This document shows, one piece after another, positions 52,332 to 61,186 of a DNA stretch of 64,000 nucleotides; within the stretch, counting starts at the first letter, position 1; each line of letters begins with the position of its first letter. Source of the DNA: Jiangella sp. DSM 45060. GTDB taxonomy: Bacteria; Actinomycetota; Actinomycetes; Jiangellales; Jiangellaceae. The notes under the pieces were generated by a model that worked only from the letters and a program-made list of their open reading frames with translations, was not told where the DNA came from and ran no database searches. Where the stretch lies: positions 3,038,001-3,102,000 of the forward strand of contig NZ_LT629771.1 of NCBI RefSeq assembly GCF_900105175.1, read 5' to 3'. Made by a program: the position numbers and the translations under genes.

Positions 52332-53314
52332 CGTGCCTCCTCCACCAGTCCGGTGCGCAGTGACGGCAGCTCGCCGGCCCGCAGGCAGGCGACGCCGTCG
52401 ACCAGGCGCGGGTCGGTCGTGCGGCAGGCGTCGACGGCGTACGCGCAGCGCGGCGCGAACCGGCAGCCGGCCGGCATCGCGTCGATGCCCGGCACGCTGC
52501 CCGGCACCGTGGCCAGCCGGTCGGCGCCCTGCCCCATCGTCGCCAGGCACTCGACCAGCGCCCGGGTGTACGGGTGCCCGGGCGCGGCCAGCACCCGCTC
52601 GACCGTCCCGGTCTCGACCACCCGGCCGGCGTACATGACGTAGACCCGCTGGCAGAACTCCGCGACCAGCCCGAGGTCGTGCGAGATGAACAGCATGGCC
52701 ATGCCCTCGTCGCGGACGAGGTCGCGCAGCAGGTCCATGATCTGCGCCTGGACGGTGGTGTCCAGCGCCGTCGTCGGCTCGTCGGCCACCAGCAGCCGCG
52801 GCTCGCAGGACAGCGCCATCGCGATCAGCACCCGCTGCCGCATGCCGCCGGACAGCTCGAACGGGTAGGACCGCGCGACCCGGTCCGGCGCCGGGATGCC
52901 GACCCGGGCCAGCAGCTCCAGCACCCGGGCCCGCCGCGCCCGCCGGTCCAGCGCGGTGTGCGCCCTCAGCACGTCGCCCAGCTGGTTCCCGACCGGCAGC
53001 ACGGGGTTCAGCGCGGTGAGCGGGTCCTGGAAGATCATCGCGACGTCCCGCCCGCGCAGCGGCCGCAGTCCGGCTCCGTCGGCGAGGTCATGCGACGTGC
53101 CGCCGAGCGTGACGGTGCCGCGGGCGGTCAGCCCGGGCGCCAGCAGGCCCAGCAGCGAGTACGCCGTCACCGACTTGCCGCACCCGCTCTCACCCACCAG
53201 CGCGACCGCCTCCCCCTGCGCGACGGTGACGTCGACGCCGTCGACGGCGCGCAGCGCGGGGTCGGAGCGCAGGGAGACGACGAGGTCGTCGAGGGCCAGC
53301 AGCGGCGCGTTCAT
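52328..53314 (-). CDS. Oligopeptide/dipeptide ABC transporter ATPase (OppD/DppD-like)
   Basis: A 328-residue ATPase with Walker [10 protein letters not shown], signature LSGGMRQR, Walker [13 protein letters not shown] and the oligo_HPY tail [16 protein letters not shown]. The ATG at 53314 overlaps the preceding permease stop (ATGA). With OppF it drives uptake through the DppB/C permeases. Confidence 0.93.
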   Translation of the reverse strand: MNAPLLALDDLVVSLRSDPALRAVDGVDVTVAQGEAVALVGESGCGKSVTAYSLLGLLAPGLTARGTVTLGGTSHDLADGAGLRPLRGRDVAMIFQDPLTALNPVLPVGNQLGDVLRAHTALDRRARRARVLELLARVGIPAPDRVARSYPFELSGGMRQRVLIAMALSCEPRLLVADEPTTALDTTVQAQIMDLLRDLVRDEGMAMLFISHDLGLVAEFCQRVYVMYAGRVVETGTVERVLAAPGHPYTRALVECLATMGQGADRLATVPGSVPGIDAMPAGCRFAPRCAYAVDACRTTDPRLVDGVACLRAGELPSLRTGLVEEAR

Positions 53315-54195
53315 CGGGACCTCCGCGGGTCGGCGGCGTCGCGCAGCCCGTCGCCGGCGAACAGCAGCGCCATCAGCAGCACCGCGATCACCACGCCGGG
53401 CGCGACCGCGAGCGCCGGTGCCTCCAGGGTGTAGTTCGCGCCCTCGGCCAGCATGTTGCCCAGCGACGCCGACGGCGGCTGCACGCCGAGGCCGACGAAG
53501 CTCAGCCCGGCCTCGCCGACGATGGCGAACGCGAAGATCAGCGTGAGCTGCACCGTCGTCGCGCCGAGCACGTTGGGCAGCACGTGCCGCAGCACGATGC
53601 GCCACGGCCGCACGCCGGTGACGCGGGCGCTCTCGACGTACTCCTCCTGCCGCACCTGCAGGACGACGCTGCGCACCACCCGCGCGAGGTACGCCGCGTA
53701 GCCGGCCACCAGCGCGATGATCGTGCTCTGCATCCCGGCGCCCATCGCGGCGATCAGCCCGAGCGCCAGCACCAGCGACGGCAGCGCCAGCCCGACGTCG
53801 ATGACCCGGGCGACGACGACGTCCAGGGCGCCGCGCGCGTACCCGGCCAGCAGGCCGACCGGCAGCCCGATCAGCGCGACGCCGGCCGTCGTCGCCAGCC
53901 CGATGAACAGCGACGAGCGCAGCGCGTAGAACAGCCGGCTGAGCTGGTCGCGGCCGAAGTCGTCGGTGCCCAGCAGGTGGCCGCCACCGGGTGGCTGCAG
54001 CGTGTTGCGCAGGTCCTGCGCGTTCGGCTCGTACGGCGCCAGCAGCGGCGCCGCGACGGCGGCCAGCACGAGCAGCGCGACGATCGCCCACGCGATCCGC
54101 TGCCCGGTGCTGCTGAGCAGTCGGCGGAGGAACGACGGACGCGGCGCGGCCACCGCCTCGGCGGCGGGCGGCGCGACGGTGTCAGGCGCGGCCAC
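53311..54195 (-). CDS. Peptide ABC transporter permease (DppC-like)
   Basis: A 294-residue membrane protein with six helices. The N-terminal region has an OppC/DppC-type extension (PSFLRRLLSSTGQRIAWAIV) and the family motif GTDDFGRDQLSRLFYALRSS, followed by the conserved EAA loop EYVESARVTGVRPWRIVLRH. GTG at 54195 overlaps the DppB gene end by 14 bases. Confidence 0.92.
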   Translation of the reverse strand: MAAPDTVAPPAAEAVAAPRPSFLRRLLSSTGQRIAWAIVALLVLAAVAAPLLAPYEPNAQDLRNTLQPPGGGHLLGTDDFGRDQLSRLFYALRSSLFIGLATTAGVALIGLPVGLLAGYARGALDVVVARVIDVGLALPSLVLALGLIAAMGAGMQSTIIALVAGYAAYLARVVRSVVLQVRQEEYVESARVTGVRPWRIVLRHVLPNVLGATTVQLTLIFAFAIVGEAGLSFVGLGVQPPSASLGNMLAEGANYTLEAPALAVAPGVVIAVLLMALLFAGDGLRDAADPRRSR

Positions 54196-55174
54196 GCGAT
54201 CGCCTCACTCTCGGGTCGACGACGGCGTACACGACGTCCATCAGCAGGTTGACCGCCACGAAGATCACGACGATGACGAGGATGCAGGCCTGCACCACCG
54301 GGTAGTCGCGCGACAGCACGCCCTGCACCACCAGCCGGCCCATACCGGGCAGCGCGAACGCGTTCTCGACCAGCAGCGCGCCGCTCATCAGTGCGCCGGC
54401 CTGGATGCCGAGGATGGTCAGCGTCGGCAGGAACGCGTTGCGAAGCGCGTACCGCCCGTACACCCGCCACTCCGGGATGCCGAACGCCCGAGCGGTGCGC
54501 ACGTAGTCCGAGCCGAGCGTCTCGACCAGCCCGGCCCGGTTGGTCTCGAACACCAGCGCCGCGAACCCGGCGCCGAGCGCGACCGCGGGCAGGATCATGT
54601 GCACCAGGTGGTCGGTCAGGCTCTCCGACACCGGCACGTAGCCGAAGATCGGCAGGTATCCCTGGAACAGGATGATCAGCAGCAGCGCCAGCCAGAAGCT
54701 GGGCACCGCGATGCCGGTCGAGCCGACCAGCCGGGCGGCCCGGTCGGCGACGGCGCCCTGCCAGCGGGCCGCCACGACGCTGAGCGGTATGGCCAGCGCG
54801 ACGGCCAGCAGGAACGAGTAGGCCGACAGCTGCGCCGTCACCACCAGCCGGTCGTCCAGCAGGTCGGACACCCGCTCGCCGAGCACCAGCGAGGTGCCGA
54901 AGTCGCCGCGGAACGCCGCGCTGATCCAGTCCCAGTACTGCACCGGCAGCGGGTCGTCCAGGCCAAGCTCGCGCCGGGTCAGCTCGATCTGCTCCTCGGT
55001 GACGTTGCCGCCCGGCCCGGCCAGGATCCGGGCCGGGTCGCCGGGGATCAGCCGCATCAGCAGGAAGACCGCCGAGGTCGCGCCTACGGCGACCACCAGG
55101 GCCTGCAACAGGCTCAGCGCGATCCGCCCGGCCGTGCGGGCCGGGCGGCGCGCCGTCAGCTGGACAGCCAACAC
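54182..55174 (-). CDS. Peptide ABC transporter permease (DppB-like)
   Basis: A 330-residue membrane protein with six helices and the DppB pattern FLLMRLIPGDPARILAGPGG near residue 30, EQIELTRRELGLDDPLPVQY and the EAA loop SDYVRTARAFGIPEWRVYGR. GTG 55174 (or TTG 55171) begins inside the end of the upstream lipoprotein gene, overlapping it by 19 bases. Partner of DppC. Confidence 0.92.
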   Translation of the reverse strand: MLAVQLTARRPARTAGRIALSLLQALVVAVGATSAVFLLMRLIPGDPARILAGPGGNVTEEQIELTRRELGLDDPLPVQYWDWISAAFRGDFGTSLVLGERVSDLLDDRLVVTAQLSAYSFLLAVALAIPLSVVAARWQGAVADRAARLVGSTGIAVPSFWLALLLIILFQGYLPIFGYVPVSESLTDHLVHMILPAVALGAGFAALVFETNRAGLVETLGSDYVRTARAFGIPEWRVYGRYALRNAFLPTLTILGIQAGALMSGALLVENAFALPGMGRLVVQGVLSRDYPVVQACILVIVVIFVAVNLLMDVVYAVVDPRVRRSRGRA

Positions 55175-56748
55175 CCCTCCGTCGCGTGGGTGCCGCCGGC
55201 GTAGAACGTGAGGCCCTTGACGTTCGGGCCGGCCGCGATGATCTCCTTCGGCCACACGGTGAACGCGGCGTGCGCGTTCTCGGCGACGTTGCGGGCGATG
55301 TCGTGGTACATCTCGGCCCGGATGCCGGGGTCGCCCTCGGCGCGGGCCTGATCCAGCAGCGAGTCGAGCTCCGGGTCGGCGAGGCCGAACACGTTGAGGT
55401 CGCCGCTGGAGTGCGCCAGCGGGTAGAGCACCTCGTCCGGGTCGACGGTGCGGGTGGTCTGCCCGCTGTTGAACATGGTGAAGTCCTTGGCCGTGTAGAT
55501 GAGGTCGGCCCACGACCCGAAGTCCTGCTTCTCCAGCTTGATGTCCAGCCCGATCTCCTGCAGCTGGGCGGTCATCGCGTCGGCCTCGGAGCCCCACGGC
55601 GCCTGCGTGAACGAGTCGAACCGCACGGTCGCGCCGGTGTCGAAGCCGGACTGCTGCAGCCACCGGCGTGCCTCGTCCGGCGCGTAGCTCTGCGCGACGA
55701 CGTCGGACAGGTCCTGGTAGGCGTCGCCGATGGCCGGCGAGAACGGGCCGCTGGCCGGCTCGGCGTAGCCGTTGTAGACGCCCTGCGCGATGCCCTCGCG
55801 GTCGAGCGCGGCGGAGAACGCGCGCCGCACGTCCGGGTTGTCGAACGGCGCCCGGGCCTGGTTGAAGGTCAGGTAGTTGAACGTGTTGCCGACGAACTCG
55901 TGGATGACGACGCTGGGGTCGCGGGTGACCTGCCCGACCTGCGCGGGCACGACGCCGATGAGATCGAACTCGCCGTTGAGGAAGGCCTGGATCTGGGTGC
56001 TGGTGGTCGGGATGATCGTGAACGTGATGGCGTCGAGGTGGTTGGTCCCGGCCCAGTAGCCGTCGAACCGCTCGAGCCCGATCCGGTCGCCCGGCCGGTA
56101 CTCGCTGAACCGGTACGGCCCGGTGCCGACGGAGGCCTTGAACGGGTCGCTCTGCGCGTACTGCTCGACCGCCGTGGGCGACATCATCATCACCCGGCCG
56201 CGGCGCAGCGACCCGAGGAACGCGGCGGCCGGCTGGGCCAGCCGGAACTCCACCTGGTGGCTGCCGAGCACCGTCACCGACTCCAGGAACGGCGGCAGGT
56301 TCACCGCGTCGGACCCGGGCGCCATCAGCCGGTCGAAGTTGGCCTTGACGGCCGCGGCGTCGAACGGGGTGCCGTCGTGGAACTCGGCGTCGGTGCGCAG
56401 GTCGAACACGTAGCGGGTGGGCTCGGGCTGCTCCCACGAGAGCGCCAGCTGCGGCACCACCTCGCCGTCGACCACCTCGACCAGCCCGTTGTACGCGAGC
56501 GTCGAGATGCCCGCGGTGCCGACGGAGCCGGCCGCCCGGGTGCCCATGTCGAATGCGGGCGCGATCGGCTCTTGCGTCAGCGGGATGCGCAGCTCGCCGC
56601 CGCGCTGCGGGGTGCCCTCGTCGGACGGCGCGCCCGCGCCCGCCGGACGTGATCCGCCGCCCCGGCCGCCGCACCCGGTCAGCGCGAGCGCGCCGGCGGC
56701 GGCCCCCGCGACCAGGACCTGCCGTCTCGTGAGGATGTGCTCGGCCAT
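55156..56748 (-). CDS. Peptide ABC transporter substrate-binding lipoprotein (OppA/DppA-like, Tat-type signal)
   Basis: A 530-residue extracellular solute-binding protein (SBP_bac_5 type). The ATG at 56748 has GGGAGGGCC ahead. Signal LTRRQVLVAGAAAGALALTG with twin arginine and lipobox LTGC predicts Tat export and lipid anchoring. The mature protein has the typical TYVFDLRTDAEFHDGTPFDA-like segment (here RYVFDLRTDAEFHDGTPFDA). It heads the opp-type operon and is divergent from a GntR gene at 56885. Ligand is a peptide, opine-like compound or modified oligomer; not resolvable here. Confidence 0.93.
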   Translation of the reverse strand: MAEHILTRRQVLVAGAAAGALALTGCGGRGGGSRPAGAGAPSDEGTPQRGGELRIPLTQEPIAPAFDMGTRAAGSVGTAGISTLAYNGLVEVVDGEVVPQLALSWEQPEPTRYVFDLRTDAEFHDGTPFDAAAVKANFDRLMAPGSDAVNLPPFLESVTVLGSHQVEFRLAQPAAAFLGSLRRGRVMMMSPTAVEQYAQSDPFKASVGTGPYRFSEYRPGDRIGLERFDGYWAGTNHLDAITFTIIPTTSTQIQAFLNGEFDLIGVVPAQVGQVTRDPSVVIHEFVGNTFNYLTFNQARAPFDNPDVRRAFSAALDREGIAQGVYNGYAEPASGPFSPAIGDAYQDLSDVVAQSYAPDEARRWLQQSGFDTGATVRFDSFTQAPWGSEADAMTAQLQEIGLDIKLEKQDFGSWADLIYTAKDFTMFNSGQTTRTVDPDEVLYPLAHSSGDLNVFGLADPELDSLLDQARAEGDPGIRAEMYHDIARNVAENAHAAFTVWPKEIIAAGPNVKGLTFYAGGTHATEGCWLSS

Positions 56749-56788
56749 CGGCCCTCCCATACGTGCACTCGACCCTTGCTCGGATGGG

Positions 56789-56812
56789 TTAGGTGTAATA
56801 CCTTACGCCTAA
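56789..56812. promoter_or_regulatory. Palindromic GntR-type operator, unit 2
   Basis: Arms TTAGGTGTAA and TTACGCCTAA flank four bases (TACC) and pair with one mismatch, making a 24-bp inverted repeat. It lies 40 bp before the lipoprotein start and 72 bp before the GntR start. It is the best candidate for the site of the adjacent regulator. Confidence 0.7.
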
Positions 56813-56884
56813 CATGTCAATGGTTGCGGACCGGACTACGGTAGAGGTCCCGATCACGATCAACGACTTCGGCAGAGGCGGTTC

Positions 56885-57568
56885 ATGGCCACCGAGACCC
56901 CGCGGTTCGACGAACTGCCGCGCACGAAACTGCGCGACGCCGCGACCGACCAGATCAAGGCGCAGATCATCGCCGGCACGCTGAAGCCGGGCGAGCTCTA
57001 CTCGATCAGCACCATCTCCGACCAGCTGCGGGTGTCGGCGACGCCGGTCCGCGAGGCGGTGCTCGACCTCGCCAAGGACGGCCTGGTCGAGATGGTCCGC
57101 AACCGCGGGTTCCGGGTCCGCGTCCTCGGCGACAAGGACCTCGACGACATCGTCGAGCTCCGGCTGGCGCTCGAGGTCCCGGCGATGGAGCGGCTGGCGT
57201 CGCGGCGTCCGGCTCCCGACGTCGAGCCGCTGCGGCCGCTGGCCCGCGACCTCGTCCGGCTGGCCGAGGAGGGCGACATGGTCGGCTTCGTCGCCGTCGA
57301 CCGGCAGTTCCACCTCGCGGTCACGGCGCTGCTGGGCAACGACCGCTACGTCGCGATGGTGGCGCTGCTGCGCGACCAGATGCGGCTGCTGGGCCTGTCC
57401 GGGCTGGAGGGCGACCGCCAGCTGGTCGCGTCGGCGCGCGAGCACGAGCAGCTGCTCGACCTCATCGCGGCCGGCGACGCCGACGGCACCCGGACGTTGA
57501 TGACCCAGCACCTGCAGCACGCCCGCGGACTCTGGGCCGGCCGGCCCGAGGAGCCGGCCGATGACTGA
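56885..57568 (+). CDS. GntR-family regulator (FCD-type), unit 2
   Basis: The 227-residue protein has a winged helix (DQIKAQIIAGTLKPGELYSI, VSATPVREAVLDLAKDGLVE) and an FCD effector domain (LDDIVELRLALEVPAMERLA, DRQFHLAVTALLGNDRYVAM, EHEQLLDLIAAGDADGTRTL). It overlaps the ornithine-cyclodeaminase homologue by 8 bases and diverges from the opp-type operon. It likely controls both arms through the 56789 palindrome. It differs from the unit 1 regulator in its operator, so the two units are separately regulated. Confidence 0.9.
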   Translation: MATETPRFDELPRTKLRDAATDQIKAQIIAGTLKPGELYSISTISDQLRVSATPVREAVLDLAKDGLVEMVRNRGFRVRVLGDKDLDDIVELRLALEVPAMERLASRRPAPDVEPLRPLARDLVRLAEEGDMVGFVAVDRQFHLAVTALLGNDRYVAMVALLRDQMRLLGLSGLEGDRQLVASAREHEQLLDLIAAGDADGTRTLMTQHLQHARGLWAGRPEEPADD

Positions 57569-58517
57569 CCCCGCCGGCCCGGCCCACCTCGACCCCGCCG
57601 CCGTCCGCGCTGCCCTGACCATGGGCCAGGCGGTCGAGGCGCTCGGCCCGGCGCTGGCCGCGGTGGTGCGCGGCGAGCTGGACCAGCCGCCGCGGCTGGT
57701 GCTCGACGGCGGCCGGGTGCTGGTCATGGCCGCCACCCACGGCGGCACCGGCGACACCGTCGTCAAGACGGTCAGCGTCAGCCTCGACCACGGCGGCCGG
57801 GCGCCGGCCATCGCCGGCACCGTCCTGTGGGTCGACGGCGGCACCGGCCGGGCCGCGTTCACCGCCGACGGCGCCGAGATCACCGCGCTGCGCACCGGCG
57901 CCGTGGCCGGCCTCGCGACGTCGCTGCTGGCCGCGCCCGACGCCCGCCGGCTGACGGTGCTGGGCTCGGGCCGGCAGGCGGCCGCGCAGGTCGACGCGAT
58001 GCTCGCGATCCGCCCGATCGACGACGTCACGGTGTGCAGCCGCACTCCCGCGAACGCCGCCGCGTTCGCCGACGCGCTGCGCCGCCGCGCCCCGGGGCTC
58101 ACCGTCCGCACCGAGGGCGACGCCGACGCCGCGGTGGCCGCCGCCGACGTCGTCTGCTGCGCCACGTCGGCCCGCGAGCCGCTGTTCCGCACGTCGTCGC
58201 TGCCCGGGCGGGTGCACGTCAACGCCGTCGGCTCGTTCCGCTCGGACATGAGCGAACTGCCGCCGGACCTGCTCACCACCGCGTCCGCCGTGGTCGTCGA
58301 CGACGTCGCCGGCTGCCTGGACGAGTCCGGCGAGGTGGCCGCCGCGCTGCGGGCCGGCCTCGACCTCGCGGCGCTGCGCCCGCTCGGCGAGCTGGCCGCC
58401 GCGCCGTCCCACCCCGCGCCCTCCGGCCGCACCGTCTTCAAGTCGGTCGGCTGTGCCGCCCTCGACTGGGCCGTCGCCGCCCGGCTGGCCGCCCGCGTCA
58501 CCGCACCGCTGTCCTGA
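57561..58517 (+). CDS. Ornithine cyclodeaminase/mu-crystallin-family protein
   Basis: The 318-residue protein has the family lysine region VVKTVSV, ALRTGAVAGLATSLLA and the NAD-binding VLGSGRQAAAQVDAMLAIRP (~130-150), with TPAN, CATSAREPLF and HVNAVGSFRSDMSELP. Members include ornithine cyclodeaminase, alanine dehydrogenase and ketimine reductases. The start ATG overlaps the GntR stop. In this unit it probably converts an amino-acid product to a cyclic or keto form. The exact reaction is not determined. Confidence 0.88.
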   Translation: MTDPAGPAHLDPAAVRAALTMGQAVEALGPALAAVVRGELDQPPRLVLDGGRVLVMAATHGGTGDTVVKTVSVSLDHGGRAPAIAGTVLWVDGGTGRAAFTADGAEITALRTGAVAGLATSLLAAPDARRLTVLGSGRQAAAQVDAMLAIRPIDDVTVCSRTPANAAAFADALRRRAPGLTVRTEGDADAAVAAADVVCCATSAREPLFRTSSLPGRVHVNAVGSFRSDMSELPPDLLTTASAVVVDDVAGCLDESGEVAAALRAGLDLAALRPLGELAAAPSHPAPSGRTVFKSVGCAALDWAVAARLAARVTAPLS

Positions 58518-58542
58518 CCCCCGCTCCCGTCCGGAGGTGTGC

Positions 58543-59544
58543 ATGCCCGCGCGAGATCTGCACGACTCCGCCGTCGTGATCGACGGCACCTGTCCCGGCT
58601 ACTACTGGATGCAGAACGTCGACGACTGGCGCAAGGGCGGCGCCACCTGCTGCGTCGTCACCGCCGTCGCGTTCGAGGACGTCCGCCAGGCCGCCACCGC
58701 GATCGCCGGGCTGTTCCGGTTCGTCCGTGAGCGGCCCGACGACCTCGTGCTGGCCACCACCGCCGGCGAGATCCGCGCCGCCAAGGCGGCCGGGAAGCTG
58801 GCCGTCGTCCTGCAGTTCCAGGGCACCGCCGCGCTCGGCTACGAGCTCGACCTCGTCGAGTACTACTGGCGCCTCGGCGTCCGGGTCGTGCAGCTCACCT
58901 ACAACCAGCGGGGGCCGGTCGGCGACGGCTGCGAAGAGCCGTCCGACGCCGGGCTGAGCGGGTTCGGCCGCCGCGTCGTCGGCGAGCTGAACCGGCTCGG
59001 CATGCTGGTCGACGTGTCGCACACCGGCGAGCGGACCAGCCTCGACGCGGTCGCGGCGTCGTCGGCGCCGGTCGTGGCGTCGCACTCGAACCCGGCCGCG
59101 CTGCACGCCAGCGCCCGCAACGTCTCCGACGAGCTGATCCGGGCGCTGGCCGGCACGGGCGGGCTGGTCGGCATCAACGGGTTCTCGGCGTTCCTCGGCG
59201 GCGACCGGCCCGGCCTGGACCGCTTCGTCGACCACATCACGCACGTGGCGGACCTCGTCGGGATCGAGCACGTCGCGCTCGGCCTCGACTACACCGTCCG
59301 CGACGCGCCGCGCGAGCTGTACGACCACTACGTCCGCGACGGCATCTGGTCGGCGGCCACCTATCCCCCGCCGCCGTGGTCGTTCCCCGACGGGCTGGAC
59401 ACCGCCGCGGAGTTCCCGAACCTCACCGACCGGCTACTCGAGCGCGGCTTCGGCGAGGCGGAGGTGCGGGCGGTGCTCGGCGAGAACTGGCTGCGCGTGT
59501 TCGACGCGGTCTGGAGTTCCGGAACCACACAGGAGGCACGATGA
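58543..59544 (+). CDS. M19 (membrane dipeptidase)-like protein, divergent metal site
   Basis: The 333-residue protein resembles renal dipeptidase: GVRVVQLTYNQRGPVGDGC, LNRLGMLVDVSHTGERT and VASHSNPAALH carry the two histidines of the metal site. The first ligands are changed: DGHND is replaced by DGTCP and the bridging glutamate region reads LQFQG. It therefore belongs to a divergent branch without the full binuclear zinc site. The start is the ATG at 58543 with GGAGG upstream. Cytosolic; may be a non-peptidase hydrolase. Confidence 0.82.
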   Translation: MPARDLHDSAVVIDGTCPGYYWMQNVDDWRKGGATCCVVTAVAFEDVRQAATAIAGLFRFVRERPDDLVLATTAGEIRAAKAAGKLAVVLQFQGTAALGYELDLVEYYWRLGVRVVQLTYNQRGPVGDGCEEPSDAGLSGFGRRVVGELNRLGMLVDVSHTGERTSLDAVAASSAPVVASHSNPAALHASARNVSDELIRALAGTGGLVGINGFSAFLGGDRPGLDRFVDHITHVADLVGIEHVALGLDYTVRDAPRELYDHYVRDGIWSAATYPPPPWSFPDGLDTAAEFPNLTDRLLERGFGEAEVRAVLGENWLRVFDAVWSSGTTQEAR

Positions 59545-60425
59545 ACCCCGTCATGGACGACATCGCCGCGGCCCTGCGGCGGGCCGGCACCGACGCCGCG
59601 CTGCACGTGCGGCCGGTCGACGGCCCGGGCGAGGTGGCGCTGAACCCCGACGCCGTCAGCGTCGCCGCGTCCACCTACAAGATCGCCGTGCTGCTGGAGC
59701 TGGCCTGCCAGGCCGCCGAGGGCACATTGTCACTGACGGCGCGGCAGCGGGTGCCCGCCGGGCGGCGCAGCCTCGGCCCGACCGGCATCTCGGCCATGCT
59801 CGACGACGTCGACCTCTCGCTGCGCGACCTCGCGCTGCTGATGATGCAGATCAGTGACAACACCGCCACCGACGTCGTGCAGGAGGTCGTCGGCACCGAC
59901 CGCATCGCCGCGCGGCTGAAGGGGCTCGGGCTGGCGAACACGTCGTTCCCGCACGACTGCGCGAAACTGGTCGGGGACGTCCTCGACGAGTTCGGCGGCT
60001 ACCCGCACGAGATGGACCGCCCGCGGCTGCGCGCCGCCGTCGCCGCCAGCCCGTCCATCGCCGGCACCGTCGGCAACACCACCACCCCGCGCGACATGAC
60101 GACGCTGGTCAGCGCGATCTGGCGGGACGAGGCCGGCCCGGCCGCGGCGTGCGAGGAGGTGCGCCGCATCATGGCGCAGCAGTACGCGCCGCACCGGCTG
60201 TCCACCGCCTACCGCGACGGCCCGGCCATCGCCGGCAAGACCGGCACCTTCCACGGCGGCATCCGCAACGAGGTCGGCGTCGTCGACTTCGGTGGCGGCG
60301 ACCGGTACGCCGTCGCCGTCTACCTGCGCCAGCACGAGTACGACCTGCGCGACGGCGCCGCCGACGCCGTCATCGGCGAGGTCGCCCGGCTGGCCGTCGA
60401 CCACCTGCGGGCGGGTGCCGCATGA
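59541..60425 (+). CDS. Serine hydrolase of the class A beta-lactamase fold (SxxK), cytosolic
   Basis: The 294-residue protein has S44-T-Y-K47 (SxxK), S105-D-N107 (SDN) and K233-T-G (KTG), the three motifs of class A beta-lactamases and DD-peptidases. It has no signal peptide, and no Glu of the omega-loop type (ExxLN) is seen. It is therefore more likely an amidase or esterase for an internal substrate than a resistance enzyme. ATG 59541 overlaps the previous stop (ATGA). Confidence 0.82.
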   Translation: MNPVMDDIAAALRRAGTDAALHVRPVDGPGEVALNPDAVSVAASTYKIAVLLELACQAAEGTLSLTARQRVPAGRRSLGPTGISAMLDDVDLSLRDLALLMMQISDNTATDVVQEVVGTDRIAARLKGLGLANTSFPHDCAKLVGDVLDEFGGYPHEMDRPRLRAAVAASPSIAGTVGNTTTPRDMTTLVSAIWRDEAGPAAACEEVRRIMAQQYAPHRLSTAYRDGPAIAGKTGTFHGGIRNEVGVVDFGGGDRYAVAVYLRQHEYDLRDGAADAVIGEVARLAVDHLRAGAA

Positions 60426-61186
60426 GCGTGCTGCGACTCTCCGACGTGTCCTGGGCCGCGATGCGGGCCGCCCTCGACGCCGGGCGGCGGACCGCGCTGT
60501 TCGCCGTCGGCTCGACCGAGCAGCACGGCCCGCACCTGCCGCTGCGCACCGACGCGCTGCTCGGCGACGCGCTGGTGACGCGGCTCGCGCCGCGGCTGGG
60601 CGAGGTCGTCGTCGGCCCGACGGTGCCGTTCGGCGTCGCCACCCACCACATGGCCTTCCCCGGCACGATCACGCTGGACACCGAGACGTTCCAGGCGGTC
60701 GTCCTGCAGTACGTGCGCAGCCTCGCCAGCCACGGCTTCGAGACCGTGCTGGTGGTGCCGAGCCACGGCGGCAACTTCGGGCCGCTCGCGCAACTGCTGG
60801 AGTCGACCGGCGGGGAGGTCGGGGGCGCGCGGTTCGTGCCGTACACCGACCTCGCCGCGTTCGTCGCCGTCCTCGAGCGGGTCGGCCGCGACGACGGCAT
60901 CCCGCCCGAGGTCAGCGGATCGCACGCGGGCGAGGCGGAGACGTCGATCGTGCTGGCCGAGCGGCCCGACCTCGTCGACATGAGTGCCGCCGTCCGCGGC
61001 TTCGACGGCGTCTTCGACGACGAGGTCGCCCAGCGGATCTTCACCGGCGGCACCGCGGCGCTGTCCGAGAACGGCGTCCTCGGCGACGCCCGCCCGGCCG
61101 ACGCGGCCCGCGGCGCCCGCTACCTCGAGGCGCTGACGGACCTGCTGGCCGGGTACTTCGCCCCGGTGCTGGAGGGCCGGCCGTGA
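60422..61186 (+). CDS. Creatininase-family amidohydrolase
   Basis: The 254-residue protein has the creatininase metal motifs GSTEQHGPHLPLRTD (E33, H35, D44) and SHAGEAETS, in the usual order. Family members cleave cyclic or linear amides such as creatinine and formamide-type compounds. ATG 60422 overlaps the previous stop (ATGA). In this operon it is likely a step that opens a cyclic amide. Confidence 0.9.
   Translation: MSVLRLSDVSWAAMRAALDAGRRTALFAVGSTEQHGPHLPLRTDALLGDALVTRLAPRLGEVVVGPTVPFGVATHHMAFPGTITLDTETFQAVVLQYVRSLASHGFETVLVVPSHGGNFGPLAQLLESTGGEVGGARFVPYTDLAAFVAVLERVGRDDGIPPEVSGSHAGEAETSIVLAERPDLVDMSAAVRGFDGVFDDEVAQRIFTGGTAALSENGVLGDARPADAARGARYLEALTDLLAGYFAPVLEGRP

Noticed and set aside
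59541-60425. Antibiotic-resistance beta-lactamase
   Set aside because: SxxK, SDN and KTG are present, but there is no signal peptide and no omega-loop glutamate, and the gene lies inside a catabolic operon.
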